From contig NZ_JAAAMV010000026.1 in the NCBI RefSeq assembly GCF_009909185.1, positions 62,001 through 126,000 on the forward strand: DNA of 64,000 nt, read 5' to 3'. Of this stretch, positions 36,093 to 44,679 are shown piece after piece. Under the pieces are notes generated by a model that was not told the DNA's origin, ran no database searches, and saw only the letters and a list, made by a program, of their open reading frames with translations. The stretch is from Paenibacillus glycinis (GTDB lineage: Bacteria; Bacillota; Bacilli; Paenibacillales; Paenibacillaceae). Within the stretch, counting starts at the first letter, position 1; the number at the start of each line of letters is the position of its first letter. The translations under genes and the position numbers were made by a program.

Positions 36093-36983
36093 ATGAATAG
36101 TCTGAGGAAATACGACACGGCGTTATTTTTCTTGTTTATCATGCCATGGATCATCGGCTTCATTGCGTTCTTCCTGATTCCGTTCGGAACCTCGATCTTC
36201 TATGCGTTCACGGACGCCAAGCTTCCGGGCGCGGTGCATTACGATTTCGTCGGATTCGATAATTTCGTGCATATGGCGAAGGATCCGATCTTCACGAAGA
36301 GCCTGTTCAACACGCTGTACTTCGTCGTGCTGGGCGTGCCGGTCGTGACGGCGGGGATGCTGCTGCTGGCGATGCTGCTCAATCTCGACGTCAAAGGCAT
36401 AGCGGTGTTCCGCACGTTCTATTACCTGCCCACGCTCGTGCCGATCGTGGCGACGGTCATCATCTGGCGGCTCGTGTTCAACTCGGAGTTCGGCATTCTC
36501 AATGCCGTGCTCGGCTTCTTCGGGGCGGGCAAGACCGATTGGCTGGGCGGGGAGCATACGATCAAGCCGGTCATCATCCTGCTTCAGGTGTGGATATCCG
36601 GCAGCGGCGTGCTGATCTTCCTCGCGGCGCTCAAGAATGTCCCCCGCCATCTGTACGAAGCCGCCGAGATCGACGGGGCGGACCGGATTCGCCGGTTTTT
36701 CGCCATCACGCTTCCCATGATCAGCCCGTCGATCCTGTTCGTCGTCATCATTCAGACCATGTACAATTTTCAAATGTTCACGGAAGCGCTGCTGCTGTCC
36801 AAGGGCGGTCCGAACTACGCGTCCTACACCTTCGTGTACAACATTTATAAATCGTCCTTCACGGACTTGAAATTCAGCATGGCGATGTCGCAGTCGATCT
36901 TCCTGTTCGCGGTCATCGCGCTGGTCACCTTCGTGCTGATGAAGCTCTCCAACCGGTTTGTCTACTACGAGGGCGAGAAATAG
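36093..36983 (+). CDS. Sugar ABC transporter permease (MalF/UgpA type)
   Basis: 296 aa with about six transmembrane segments, starting LFFLFIMPWIIGFIAFFLIP. The cytoplasmic EAA loop, which contacts the ATPase, reads EAAEIDGADRIRRFFAITLP. It belongs to the carbohydrate-uptake-1 permease family and pairs with the next permease. No ATPase gene is in the operon, so a shared MsmK/MsmX-type ATPase encoded elsewhere is expected, as is common in Bacillales. Confidence 0.92.
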   Translation: MNSLRKYDTALFFLFIMPWIIGFIAFFLIPFGTSIFYAFTDAKLPGAVHYDFVGFDNFVHMAKDPIFTKSLFNTLYFVVLGVPVVTAGMLLLAMLLNLDVKGIAVFRTFYYLPTLVPIVATVIIWRLVFNSEFGILNAVLGFFGAGKTDWLGGEHTIKPVIILLQVWISGSGVLIFLAALKNVPRHLYEAAEIDGADRIRRFFAITLPMISPSILFVVIIQTMYNFQMFTEALLLSKGGPNYASYTFVYNIYKSSFTDLKFSMAMSQSIFLFAVIALVTFVLMKLSNRFVYYEGEK

Positions 36984-36994
36984 GGGGGATTCCG

Positions 36995-37837
36995 ATGAAC
37001 GATACTCGAAAGAGCGGCGCCGTGAGCGCCGCGTTCAAATATGTGCTGTTATGCGCGGTCTTCCTGCTGTTTGCGGGGCCGCTGGCATGGATGCTCTCGA
37101 CCATGATGAAGACGAAGGCGGAGACGTACAAGGCGCCTCCCGCGCTGCTGCCGGAGTCGTTTAATTTCGAAGCGTTCGAGCGGTTGTTCTCCATTCAGCC
37201 GCTGATGTGGACGTGGATCCGGAACTCGTTCGCGATCTCGATCCTCGTCGCGCTCGGAGCCGTCGTCTCCAGCTCCATCGTGGCGTACGGGTTCTCGCGC
37301 TTCTTGACCAAATACCGGGACAGGCTGTTTCCGATCGTGCTGATCACGCTCATGATTCCGCCCTCCATCATGATGATTCCTTCTTACGTGCTGTTCGCGA
37401 AGCTGGGCTGGATCGATACCTGGCTGCCGCTGATCGTGCCCGCCTGGCTCGGAGGCGCGTATTACATTTTCTTGTTCCGGCAGTTCTTCCTGACCATCCC
37501 GCAGGAGCTGGACGAGGCGACGTACCTCGACGGCGGCAATCGGTGGACGGTCTACGCCAGGGTGATCATGCCGTTGTCGAAGCCGATCATCATTACGACG
37601 GTCATTTTCGCTTTCGTCAATTCCTGGCTCGATTTTCTCGGCCCCTTCCTGTATATCAAGAACAGCGCGCTGTTCACGCTGAGCGTGGGCCTGCAGCTGC
37701 TGATCGGCCAGACCAGTCAGGATTTCCCGGCGCTCGCTGCCGGTGCATTCATAAGCATCATCCCGATCGGCCTGCTCTACTTCTTCGCGCAGCGATACAT
37801 CGTGGAGGGGGTCGTGCTCACGGGCTCCAAAGGATAG
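36995..37837 (+). CDS. Sugar ABC transporter permease (MalG/UgpE type)
   Basis: 280 aa with about six transmembrane segments. Its EAA loop reads DEATYLDGGNRWTVYARVIMP. It forms the heterodimeric membrane channel with the preceding permease (11-nt gap) and ends QRYIVEGVVLTGSKG, as usual for this subunit. Confidence 0.92.
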   Translation: MNDTRKSGAVSAAFKYVLLCAVFLLFAGPLAWMLSTMMKTKAETYKAPPALLPESFNFEAFERLFSIQPLMWTWIRNSFAISILVALGAVVSSSIVAYGFSRFLTKYRDRLFPIVLITLMIPPSIMMIPSYVLFAKLGWIDTWLPLIVPAWLGGAYYIFLFRQFFLTIPQELDEATYLDGGNRWTVYARVIMPLSKPIIITTVIFAFVNSWLDFLGPFLYIKNSALFTLSVGLQLLIGQTSQDFPALAAGAFISIIPIGLLYFFAQRYIVEGVVLTGSKG

Positions 37838-37891
37838 CTCTTGCGAAAGGTTCTGCTTGCGATCGACATTATGGTAAAGGGGAACTGACAA

Positions 37892-39250
37892 GTGAAAACG
37901 AAGAGAAAATGGAAAATCGGCACTTTGGTCTTGGCATCGACGATGGCGGTTGCATTAACGGGATGCGGTTCGAACGATAATGCAGGCGGCGACGCGAACG
38001 CTGCGAACAACGCGGGAAGCGGCAATGCCGCAGCCGCTGAGCCCGTCACGATCACGTACTCCCAGTGGGGAACCGCGGAGGAGCTGGCGCGCACGCAGGA
38101 GCTGCTGGACAAGTTCACGGCGGCCAATCCGAACATCACCGTCAAGCTCGAGGGCAAGGATTGGGCCAGCTACTGGGACGGCCTGACCGCCAACGCGGCG
38201 GGGGGAACGCTTCCGGACGTCTTCAAGACCAGCTACGCGTATATCGACAAATACGCCGAGCTCGGCATTTTCAAAGAGTTGGACGACCTGCTTGCCAAGA
38301 ACGCATTCGATCTTACGAATATCGACGACAGCCTGCTCGGTCTTCATAAATACCAAGGCAAGCAGGTATCGCTCCCGATCGATGCCAATGTCATCGTCTG
38401 GTATTACAACAAGGCGCTGTTCGCGGATCCGAAGACGAATCCGAAGGGCGCGGCCGTGCCTTCCCTGGAGCCTGGCTGGGACGAGATCGTCGACATCGCG
38501 ACCAAGATGACGCTCGACAAGAGCGGCAAGAGCGCGGCGGATGCCGGCTTCGATGCCAAGAACATCGTGCAGTGGGGCCTGTCCTTGTCCCCTGGTTCTT
38601 CCATGGATTGGTTCCTGGAGCCGGAACTGTGGTCGAACGGCGCCAAATTGGTGAACGACGACGATACGCTCGCGCTCGATACGCCGGAGGCGCAGGAAGT
38701 GCTGAATTTCTTCATCGACCTGACGAAGAACAAGAAGATCAATACGACCCCGGCCCAGATCGAGGGACTCGGCGGCGACGTGAATCTGACGCTTACGACC
38801 GGCAAGGTGGCGATGAATCCGGGCGGCAGCTGGAACACGACCAACTATCAGGAAGCGAAGGTCGATTACGGCATCTCGTACTTGCCTAAGTTCAAGACGA
38901 ACCAAACGGTCGTGCAGCCCGCCGGCCTCGCGATCAGCGCCAATACGAAGCACGAAGAAGCCGCCTACAAGCTGCTGGCTTGGCTGGCCGGCCCGGAGGG
39001 CGAGACGGAGCTGGCGAAGCAAGGCTACTCCATTCCGGCCAACAAAGCGGCATCGGACGCTTACGTGCAGACGGTGGGCGAAGCGAACAAAATATTCCTG
39101 GATGCCCAGAAGTACGGCATCGTCTCGCCGTTCACGGCCAAGAAGACCGATCTGGTATGGACGTACGGCGAACAGGCGCTGAAGCTTCCGCTTTCGGGCG
39201 ACGGCGATCTGCAAGCGGCGCTCAAGGATTTGGCTTCCAAAATGAAATAA
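37892..39250 (+). CDS. Sugar ABC transporter substrate-binding lipoprotein
   Basis: 452 aa, GTG start with AAAGGGGAA upstream. A lipoprotein signal peptide ends in the lipobox VALTGC (C25), followed by an Asn/Gly/Ala-rich tether. The mature part is a family-1 extracellular solute-binding protein (QWGTAEELARTQELLDKF; ANPNITVK; GGSWNTTNYQEAKVDYG). It is anchored in the membrane's outer leaflet and feeds the two permeases upstream. It is the last gene of the operon and is followed by a strong terminator. Confidence 0.92.
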   Translation: MKTKRKWKIGTLVLASTMAVALTGCGSNDNAGGDANAANNAGSGNAAAAEPVTITYSQWGTAEELARTQELLDKFTAANPNITVKLEGKDWASYWDGLTANAAGGTLPDVFKTSYAYIDKYAELGIFKELDDLLAKNAFDLTNIDDSLLGLHKYQGKQVSLPIDANVIVWYYNKALFADPKTNPKGAAVPSLEPGWDEIVDIATKMTLDKSGKSAADAGFDAKNIVQWGLSLSPGSSMDWFLEPELWSNGAKLVNDDDTLALDTPEAQEVLNFFIDLTKNKKINTTPAQIEGLGGDVNLTLTTGKVAMNPGGSWNTTNYQEAKVDYGISYLPKFKTNQTVVQPAGLAISANTKHEEAAYKLLAWLAGPEGETELAKQGYSIPANKAASDAYVQTVGEANKIFLDAQKYGIVSPFTAKKTDLVWTYGEQALKLPLSGDGDLQAALKDLASKMK

Positions 39251-39292
39251 CGCGGCAAGGGCAAGAAAGGGCATCCTATATACGGACTTCGA

Positions 39293-39336
39293 TACAGAAC
39301 ATGCGGGAGTGACCCTGCCTGTTCTGTATTTTTTTC
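39293..39336 (+). terminator. Terminator of sugar transport operon
   Basis: Stem ACAGAACA/TGTTCTGT with a second inner pairing (GCGGG/CCCTGC region), followed by seven T. Confidence 0.88.
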
Positions 39337-39388
39337 TGTTTCTCTCGACCGGACATGAACGGTTGCCGCCCGGGCCGGCGCGGCGTTA

Positions 39389-39433
39389 TTGACTTACTCC
39401 CGCGAGAAATATAAAATGAATTTGCCGCAAATT
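39389..39433 (+). promoter_or_regulatory. Promoter and overlapping operator of the LacI gene
   Basis: TTGACT at 39389-39394, 17-nt spacer and TAAAAT at 39412-39417. The palindrome AATTTGC-C-GCAAATT (39419-39433) covers the expected transcription start. This is the layout of an autorepressed LacI-family gene, and its 13-nt core also occurs upstream of the sugar operon. Confidence 0.78.
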
Positions 39434-39506
39434 TCTATTGCGTGAATCGAAGTTGCCCCAATAAGGCTTCGGCCCTTACCCGGATTGGCGAAGAGAGGAA
39501 TGGAAC

Positions 39507-40547
39507 ATGGCGAAGCTGAAGGATATTGCGGAGCGCGTAGGCGTCTCGATCTCGACCGTTTCGCGGGTCATGAAGAACGACGCGAACCGTTCGGTCAGCG
39601 ACGAGACGCGGAAGAAAATATGGGAAACCGCCGAACAGCTCGGCTATAAGACCGTCCGCCCGACGAAAGTGAAGAAAAACGAACCCAAACATGCGTACCG
39701 CATCGGCTGCGTCGTGGCAATGCCTCAAAATAAATACAACAACCCGTATTTCTCGGTGATCCTCGAAGGCATCGAGAAGACGCTCACCGAAGCGGGCATG
39801 CGTCTGGAATTCGTCTGCAGCATCGAGAAGCACATGGATATCGAGCAGCTGAAGTCGCTCGTCAAGGACAATCGGATCGACGGCATGCTCGTGGTCGAAC
39901 GGATCGACGACGAAGCGTATCAATGGATCAAGGCGAACGTAAGGCATATCGTCGGCGTGGATATCTCGGACAAGGCGCTGCCCGTCGTCAGCTATGACCG
40001 CGCCGCCGCCGCGAAGGAGGCCGTTGCGTATCTGATCGAGCAAGGGCATCGGCGAATCGCCTACATCGGGGGATCGGAGCTCACCGACAATTTCCGCGAC
40101 GAGCGGCGTTTCCAAGGCTACCGGAGCGCGATGGAGGAAGCGGGCTTGCCGATCGACGACAGCTGGGTCATCGACGTGAAGTGGGATGTCTCGCTGAGCT
40201 ACGAGCTGACGAAAAGGGCGTTCGAGACGAACGCGGAGGCGCCGACCGCGATTTTTGCCGCAAGCGACATGATGGCCATCGCCGCGATGCGGGCCGCGAC
40301 GGAGCGCGAGCTGAAGATTCCGGGCGACGTCGCTTTCTTCGGCGTCGACAACATCGAGATCTCGGAGTTCACCTCGCCGCCGCTGTCGACCATCCATGTA
40401 CCGAAGCTGGAGATGGGGATGTTCGCCGCCAAGCTGCTGCTCGATTATATGGAGCATCGGTACTCGGTTCCGGTGAAGATGATCATTCCCTACAAAATGA
40501 TGCTCCGGCATTCGACCGGAAGCAAATCCGACCGCGAGGCCACGTAG
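39507..40547 (+). CDS. LacI-family transcriptional regulator
   Basis: 346 aa. The N-terminal helix-turn-helix and hinge are classical (LKDIAERVGVSISTVSRVM; LGYK), followed by a periplasmic-binding-like effector domain (about 65-335; GIEKTLTEAGMRLE; GHRRIAYIGGSE; FGVDNIEISEFTSPPLSTI). The palindrome at its own promoter recurs before the sugar operon, so it probably represses or gates both and responds to the imported sugar or a derivative. Confidence 0.92.
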   Translation: MAKLKDIAERVGVSISTVSRVMKNDANRSVSDETRKKIWETAEQLGYKTVRPTKVKKNEPKHAYRIGCVVAMPQNKYNNPYFSVILEGIEKTLTEAGMRLEFVCSIEKHMDIEQLKSLVKDNRIDGMLVVERIDDEAYQWIKANVRHIVGVDISDKALPVVSYDRAAAAKEAVAYLIEQGHRRIAYIGGSELTDNFRDERRFQGYRSAMEEAGLPIDDSWVIDVKWDVSLSYELTKRAFETNAEAPTAIFAASDMMAIAAMRAATERELKIPGDVAFFGVDNIEISEFTSPPLSTIHVPKLEMGMFAAKLLLDYMEHRYSVPVKMIIPYKMMLRHSTGSKSDREAT

Positions 40548-40582
40548 CGGAACATTCCCACGCCGATCGCCGGTCCTTCCCC

Positions 40583-40621
40583 AAAAAAAGCCTGCCGGAC
40601 ATCAGCCGGCAGGCTCTTTTT
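40583..40621. terminator. Bidirectional terminator between convergent genes
   Basis: GCCTGCCGG pairs with CCGGCAGGC, flanked by seven A on the left and a T-run on the right. It serves the LacI gene on the plus strand and the oxidoreductase gene on the minus strand. Confidence 0.88.
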
Positions 40622-40656
40622 GCGTTGTGCCGCATTATGCAAAGCGGGGACGGCGT

Positions 40657-41211
40657 TCAGTTGGAAAAAGCAGCCTCGAGCGGCTTCGCGGTCGTCACAT
40701 GCCGCACGTAATCGCGCTTGCTTTGGGCGAGCTGCTCGTCCGTGACGTTGGATACGTCGCTCAGCGCGAAATGCGGCAGGTAGTCGGCGCCGATAAAGTT
40801 AACGAGCGACCGGAAGGGGCTCAAGAGCTCGGTCAAGGTGAACAGGTTGGAGCCGCCGCGCTGGTAGGATTCCGTCGAGCCGTACGTGGAGATGGCCGCG
40901 CCGACCTCCTTGTCGACCATTTTGTCCCCGCCCGGACCGTACGCCCAGCCGTACAGCAGGACGAGGTCGAACCATTTCTTGAGCAGCGGCGGCGTGCTGT
41001 ACCAGTAGAACGGATATTGGAAGATGATGCGGTCGTGCTGGGCGAGCAGCCCCTGCTCGCGCGCCGCGTCGATGGCTTCGTCGGGATATTCCAGGTACAG
41101 CTCGTGGATCGTGATCTCCGGCTGCGTTCGCAGCTCCTCCAGCCAGGCTTTGTTGATACGGGATGCATCCATGTTAGGGTGAGCGACGATCACCAAGGTT
41201 TTCACTGTCAT
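40657..41211 (-). CDS. NAD(P)H-dependent oxidoreductase, flavodoxin-like fold
   Basis: 184 aa from ATG at 41211. GGAGAG lies almost against this ATG, so GTG two codons further in (41205) could be the real start. The sequence is of the KefF/MdaB quinone-reductase family: VIVAHPN (nucleotide loop), IIFQYPFYWYSTPPLLKKWFDLV (flavin-binding loop) and LLYGWAYGPGG. It reduces quinones or other electrophiles with FAD or FMN. It is a single gene unrelated to its neighbours. Confidence 0.87.
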   Translation of the reverse strand: MTVKTLVIVAHPNMDASRINKAWLEELRTQPEITIHELYLEYPDEAIDAAREQGLLAQHDRIIFQYPFYWYSTPPLLKKWFDLVLLYGWAYGPGGDKMVDKEVGAAISTYGSTESYQRGGSNLFTLTELLSPFRSLVNFIGADYLPHFALSDVSNVTDEQLAQSKRDYVRHVTTAKPLEAAFSN

Positions 41212-41418
41212 CTCTCCGTTTCTTGAACTGGGATCGGGTAATGCGGTCGTCTTAGGTTCGACTGCGAATCGTTTCCTGATGCTCGCAGTTCTTAACTTGT
41301 TCCGGGCCAAACGGGATTATGCGCGCCGATTGCGTTCATATTCGATGTTCCTTCCTCGGCATGCGCCGGGTTGCGATCAAGGAAATTCGCGAAAGCCCGC
41401 CTGCATGGCGTCGCAAGT

Positions 41419-41426
41419 TGTATAAT
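41419..41426 (+). promoter_or_regulatory. Probable -10 box of the sugar isomerase gene
   Basis: A perfect TATAAT (41421-41426) lies 40 nt before the start codon. No good -35 is present at 17 nt, so it is a weak or factor-dependent promoter if real. Confidence 0.4.
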
Positions 41427-41466
41427 GTAAGCGTGAAGCAATCGATTAGCCAAGGAGGAATCATCC

Positions 41467-42225
41467 ATGATCCTGGGAGCCCAGTTGTACACGGTACGCA
41501 GCTTTATCCAGACCGAGACCGATATTCGGCGCACCTTGCAAAAAATCGCCGCGATGGGGTACACGACGATCCAAGTGTCGGCCATGGGCAAGATCGAACC
41601 CGAGCGGTTGAGGGAAATTTGCGACGAGCTGTCGCTGCGTATCGCGCTCACGCACGCAAGTCCGGAAAGAATCCTGCACGATACCGAGGAAGTGATTCGG
41701 GAGCATGATATACTCGGCTGCCGGTACATCGGCATCGGAGGGATGCCGGAGAAGTACCGGACGCCGGATTGGTACGCGCATTTCGCGCCGGACTACCGGC
41801 AAGCCGCCAAGCGCATCGCCGAAGCGGGCAAGACGTTCATGTACCACAACCATAACTTCGAATTCGCGAAGATCGGCGGCAAACGGATGATCGAACGGCT
41901 GCTCGAGGACTTCGCGCCCGAAGAAATGGGGATCACGCTCGATACCTATTGGGTGCAGGCGGCAGGCGCGGACGTCTGCGAATGGATCGGCATCTTGAAG
42001 GACCGGCTGCACTGCGTGCATCTCAAGGATATGGCCGTCAGGGGCATGGAGCCGATCATGGCGCCGGTCATGGAAGGGAACATGAACTTCAAGGCGATCC
42101 TGAACGCGCTCGAGCAAGCCGGCACGACGGAATACCTGCTTGTCGAGCAGGATACTTGCGAAGGCAGCCCGTTCGACTGTCTGGATACCAGCTACAAGAA
42201 CCTGGCGGCGGCGGGCTACCGCTGA
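41467..42225 (+). CDS. Sugar phosphate isomerase/epimerase (AP endonuclease 2-like TIM barrel)
   Basis: 252 aa, ATG with AAGGAGG upstream. The xylose-isomerase-like TIM barrel shows the expected metal-binding strands: THASPE, YHNHNFEF, LDTYWVQ, HLKD and EQDTC. The family includes inosose dehydratases, hydroxypyruvate isomerases and 3-keto-sugar isomerases; which one applies cannot be told. It stands alone, with a decayed gene just downstream. Confidence 0.85.
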   Translation: MILGAQLYTVRSFIQTETDIRRTLQKIAAMGYTTIQVSAMGKIEPERLREICDELSLRIALTHASPERILHDTEEVIREHDILGCRYIGIGGMPEKYRTPDWYAHFAPDYRQAAKRIAEAGKTFMYHNHNFEFAKIGGKRMIERLLEDFAPEEMGITLDTYWVQAAGADVCEWIGILKDRLHCVHLKDMAVRGMEPIMAPVMEGNMNFKAILNALEQAGTTEYLLVEQDTCEGSPFDCLDTSYKNLAAAGYR

Positions 42226-42322
42226 GAAAAGCTGCCAGAATAGATGGGACAAGGCCTCCTTCCACGAGCGGGAACTTGCGGACGGCATCGTTGCAGCGAA
42301 GGGGGAATCGCGATGGCAAGCG

Positions 42323-42541
42323 CCCTTGATGGACACGATCGGCGTCATCGGCACGAGCACCCTGAATTACGACGGGGCAGCCAAAGCCGCGTTCGCGATC
42401 GCCTGCATCGCCGTCTCGTGGCTGTGGTACTTCGCGCTGGCGCTGGCGGGCAGGATCGTAGGCGCGAAAGACGGCTCGGGCCGGCTGCAAGCCGCGCTGA
42501 ATAAATGTTCCGCGCTGGTCATGTGGGAGACGGTAGCGTAA
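42323..42541 (+). pseudogene. Remnant of a LysE/ArgO-family amino-acid exporter (C-terminal part)
   Basis: The plus-strand frame reads MDTIGVIGTSTLNY, then IACIAVSWLWYFALALAGR, then KCSALVMW before a stop. This matches the last two transmembrane helices of LysE-type exporters. The N-terminal two thirds are missing; upstream sequence in the same frame is not LysE-like and overlaps the isomerase gene. No ribosome site precedes it. It is best read as a decayed fragment. Confidence 0.65.
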
Positions 42542-42593
42542 CTGACCGTGACGTTAATAGACAAGTAAGCTGACGGAAAGGAAGTTCGCACGA

Positions 42594-43151
42594 ATGACCG
42601 CACGCTGCGCATGGGTCAACGAAGACCCGCTGTATATCGATTATCATGATCGCGAATGGGGCGTTCCCGTCCGCGAAGACCGCAAGTTGTTCGAGCTGCT
42701 GGTGTTGGAAGGCGCGCAGGCGGGACTCAGCTGGTATACGGTGCTGAAGAAACGCGAGGGCTACCGGCGGGCTTTCGACGGATTCGATCCCCGCAAAGTA
42801 GCCCAATACGGCGAGTCCGAGATCGCGGAATTCATGACGAACGAAGCGATTATCCGCAACCGCTCGAAGATTCGCTCGGCGATCAACAACGCGCAGCGAT
42901 TTCTGCAAGTAAGCGAGGAGTTCGGCAGCTTCGCGGCCTACGTTTGGCGGTTCGTGGACGGCGAGCCGATTCGCAACCATTGGCGAACCAAAAGCGACGT
43001 GCCGGCGACCTCGCCGCAATCGGACGCGCTGAGCAAGGATTTGAAGAAGCGGGGCTTCACGTTCGTGGGATCGACGATCTGCTACGCCTACATGCAGGCG
43101 AGCGGCATGGTCAACGACCATACGCGGGACTGCGACTTCTATCGTCCGTGA
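42594..43151 (+). CDS. tag: DNA-3-methyladenine glycosylase I
   Basis: 185 aa, the usual length. It starts MTARCAWVNEDPLYIDYHDREWG and carries the zinc ligands C5, H18, H176 and C180, plus the HhH-like core FELLVLEGAQAGLSW and the hallmark GFTFVGSTICYAYMQA. The enzyme excises 3-methyladenine from alkylated DNA in base excision repair. It is a stand-alone gene with a GGAAAGGAAG ribosome site. Confidence 0.95.
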   Translation: MTARCAWVNEDPLYIDYHDREWGVPVREDRKLFELLVLEGAQAGLSWYTVLKKREGYRRAFDGFDPRKVAQYGESEIAEFMTNEAIIRNRSKIRSAINNAQRFLQVSEEFGSFAAYVWRFVDGEPIRNHWRTKSDVPATSPQSDALSKDLKKRGFTFVGSTICYAYMQASGMVNDHTRDCDFYRP

Positions 43152-43357
43152 AGCAGGGCGGCAATGAACAGGGCTTCGGCAATCCGTCCGAATACGAAAG
43201 CGCATAGCCACTATTGCGCAAAGGAAGACTAACGCATGCAACGAGCCTGCATAAAGTCCATTCCCGAATGGAGCGCGGCATGCGATGACGAAAGTATGGC
43301 GGATTACGGGATGCTCCCGCGGATGCGGACGGGGGTCAATCAGCTTCCCTGCAGCGC

Positions 43358-43407
43358 AAAAAAAGCCTGGGCCGGCGCATGCTAGCACGCCGGTCTCAGG
43401 CTTTTTC
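43358..43407. terminator. Terminator, mainly for the siderophore-binding protein gene
   Basis: AGCCTGGGCCGGCG pairs imperfectly with CGCCGGTCTCAGGCT, with seven A on the left and five T on the right. It can act on the minus-strand gene and also on transcripts leaving tag. Confidence 0.85.
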
Positions 43408-43416
43408 GTCTGTTTC

Positions 43417-44442
43417 TTATTCTTGAATGTCGTACATTTTGAACAGCTCGTCCAGCATCATATTGGCCGAGATAACGCCGCCGGACGTATTCCAGATGGC
43501 GTCGCTCACCCGGTAAGCCTTTTTGTTCTTTACGGCGGAGAGGCTTTGCCACAGCGGATCCTTGAGCATTTCCTCTTCCATCTGGTTGCCTTTGCCGTCT
43601 CCCGTATCGTACGTGAAGTAGAAGATGATGTCCGCGTCGGCTTCCGGCAGACGTTCCTTCGTGATTTCTTCGACGAACGTATCCTTGTAGTTCATCTGGC
43701 TGTCCGGACGCTTGATGCCGAGCTTGTCGAACGCGATGCCCGTGAACGTATCCGACAGGTAGATGCGAATTTTGCCCGCCATGAAGCGAACGACGGATAC
43801 CCGTTGGTTCAGCTTGTCGCCGGCTTTGGCTTTGAAGTCGGCGGTGCGGGCATCGTAGTCGGCGATGATCTTGTCGCCCTCGGCCTTCTTGCCGATCGTG
43901 TCCGCGTAGAGCTTGAAGTTCGATTGCCATGCGCCGCGGAGCGTATCGGAGAAGACGGTAGGCGCGATGGCTTTCAACTGCTCGTACACTTTCTCTTGGC
44001 GGAACTTGCTGCCGATGATCAGGTCCGGCTTCAAGCTGGCGATCAGCTCGAGGTTCGGCTGGCTTTCTTCGCCGACGACGGTGACGCCTTCCATGTCCTT
44101 CGCGATGTGGTCGTACCAGGGATCGCCCGTCCACGATTTTACCGCGCCGACCGGTTTCACGCCGAGCGCGAGCAGCGCTTCTGTGCCTTCGTTGGTCAAG
44201 ACCACGATTCTGGACGGCGTTCCCTTGATGACGGTTTCGCCCATGGCATGGGTGATCGTGCGTTCGGAAGCGTCCGATGCGGGAGCCGCCCCGTTCGACG
44301 AATTCGTCGAGCCTGCGTTCCCGGAGCCGCTATTGGAATTCGTATCGGAGCCGGATTGGCCGCACCCCGAGAGTACGACGGCAAAGACGAGCAAAAGCGA
44401 TGAAACGGTCCAAATGAACTTCTTTCTAACCTTAGGCAACAT
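43417..44442 (-). CDS. Iron-siderophore ABC transporter substrate-binding lipoprotein
   Basis: 341 aa. The signal peptide ends at lipobox VVLSGC (C27) and a Ser/Asn/Gly-rich tether follows. The mature domain is a FecB/FhuD-type binding protein (RIVVLTNEGTEALLALGVKPVGAV; NLELIASLKPDLIIGS; AYRVSDAIW). It captures a ferric siderophore, probably of the citrate or catechol/hydroxamate class, and passes it to the FecCD permeases encoded divergently. A Fur box covers its promoter. Confidence 0.92.
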   Translation of the reverse strand: MLPKVRKKFIWTVSSLLLVFAVVLSGCGQSGSDTNSNSGSGNAGSTNSSNGAAPASDASERTITHAMGETVIKGTPSRIVVLTNEGTEALLALGVKPVGAVKSWTGDPWYDHIAKDMEGVTVVGEESQPNLELIASLKPDLIIGSKFRQEKVYEQLKAIAPTVFSDTLRGAWQSNFKLYADTIGKKAEGDKIIADYDARTADFKAKAGDKLNQRVSVVRFMAGKIRIYLSDTFTGIAFDKLGIKRPDSQMNYKDTFVEEITKERLPEADADIIFYFTYDTGDGKGNQMEEEMLKDPLWQSLSAVKNKKAYRVSDAIWNTSGGVISANMMLDELFKMYDIQE

Positions 44443-44463
44443 GGATTAAGCTTCCTTTCGATA

Positions 44464-44478
44464 TGAAAATGATTCTCA
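44464..44478. promoter_or_regulatory. Fur box covering the minus-strand promoter start
   Basis: TGAAAATGATTCTCA matches the 7-1-7 Fur consensus (TGATAATNATTATCA) with two mismatches and lies just downstream of the minus-strand -10 box, so iron-loaded Fur would block the binding-protein gene. Confidence 0.8.
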
Positions 44479-44490
44479 TTACTGAGAAAA

Positions 44491-44519
44491 ACTATAACAG
44501 GGTCGATCACCGGCGTCAA
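44491..44519 (-). promoter_or_regulatory. Promoter of siderophore-binding protein gene
   Basis: On the minus strand TTGACG (44519-44514), 17-nt spacer, TATAGT (44496-44491). Confidence 0.8.
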
Positions 44520-44525
44520 TCAATA

Positions 44526-44540
44526 TGATAATGATTCTCA
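44526..44540. promoter_or_regulatory. Fur box upstream of permease operon
   Basis: TGATAATGATTCTCA matches the Fur 7-1-7 consensus with one mismatch; AATGATT...AATCATT extends the pairing toward the -35 box. Confidence 0.85.
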
Positions 44541-44546
44541 AAATCA

Positions 44547-44575
44547 TTGACACCCCCCGCAACATCGCCTAAAAT
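44547..44575 (+). promoter_or_regulatory. Promoter of the FecCD permease operon
   Basis: TTGACA (44547-44552), 17-nt spacer, TAAAAT (44570-44575). The Fur box ends 6 nt upstream of the -35. Confidence 0.85.
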
Positions 44576-44679
44576 TATTTAATGTTGAAATAATTTTAAG
44601 AATCTCGTGTTCCTATCGTCGGGTCGATACGATCCGTCGCGAGCGGCTACGCCCATAGGAGAATAAGAAAGAGGATCGC

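Noticed and set aside
43152-43357. Gap between tag and the following terminator
   Set aside because: No gene, promoter or repeat that I can support was found here.
43285-44403. Plus-strand open frame opposite the siderophore-binding protein
   Set aside because: The minus strand carries a complete lipoprotein with Fur-controlled promoter; the plus frame has no motif.
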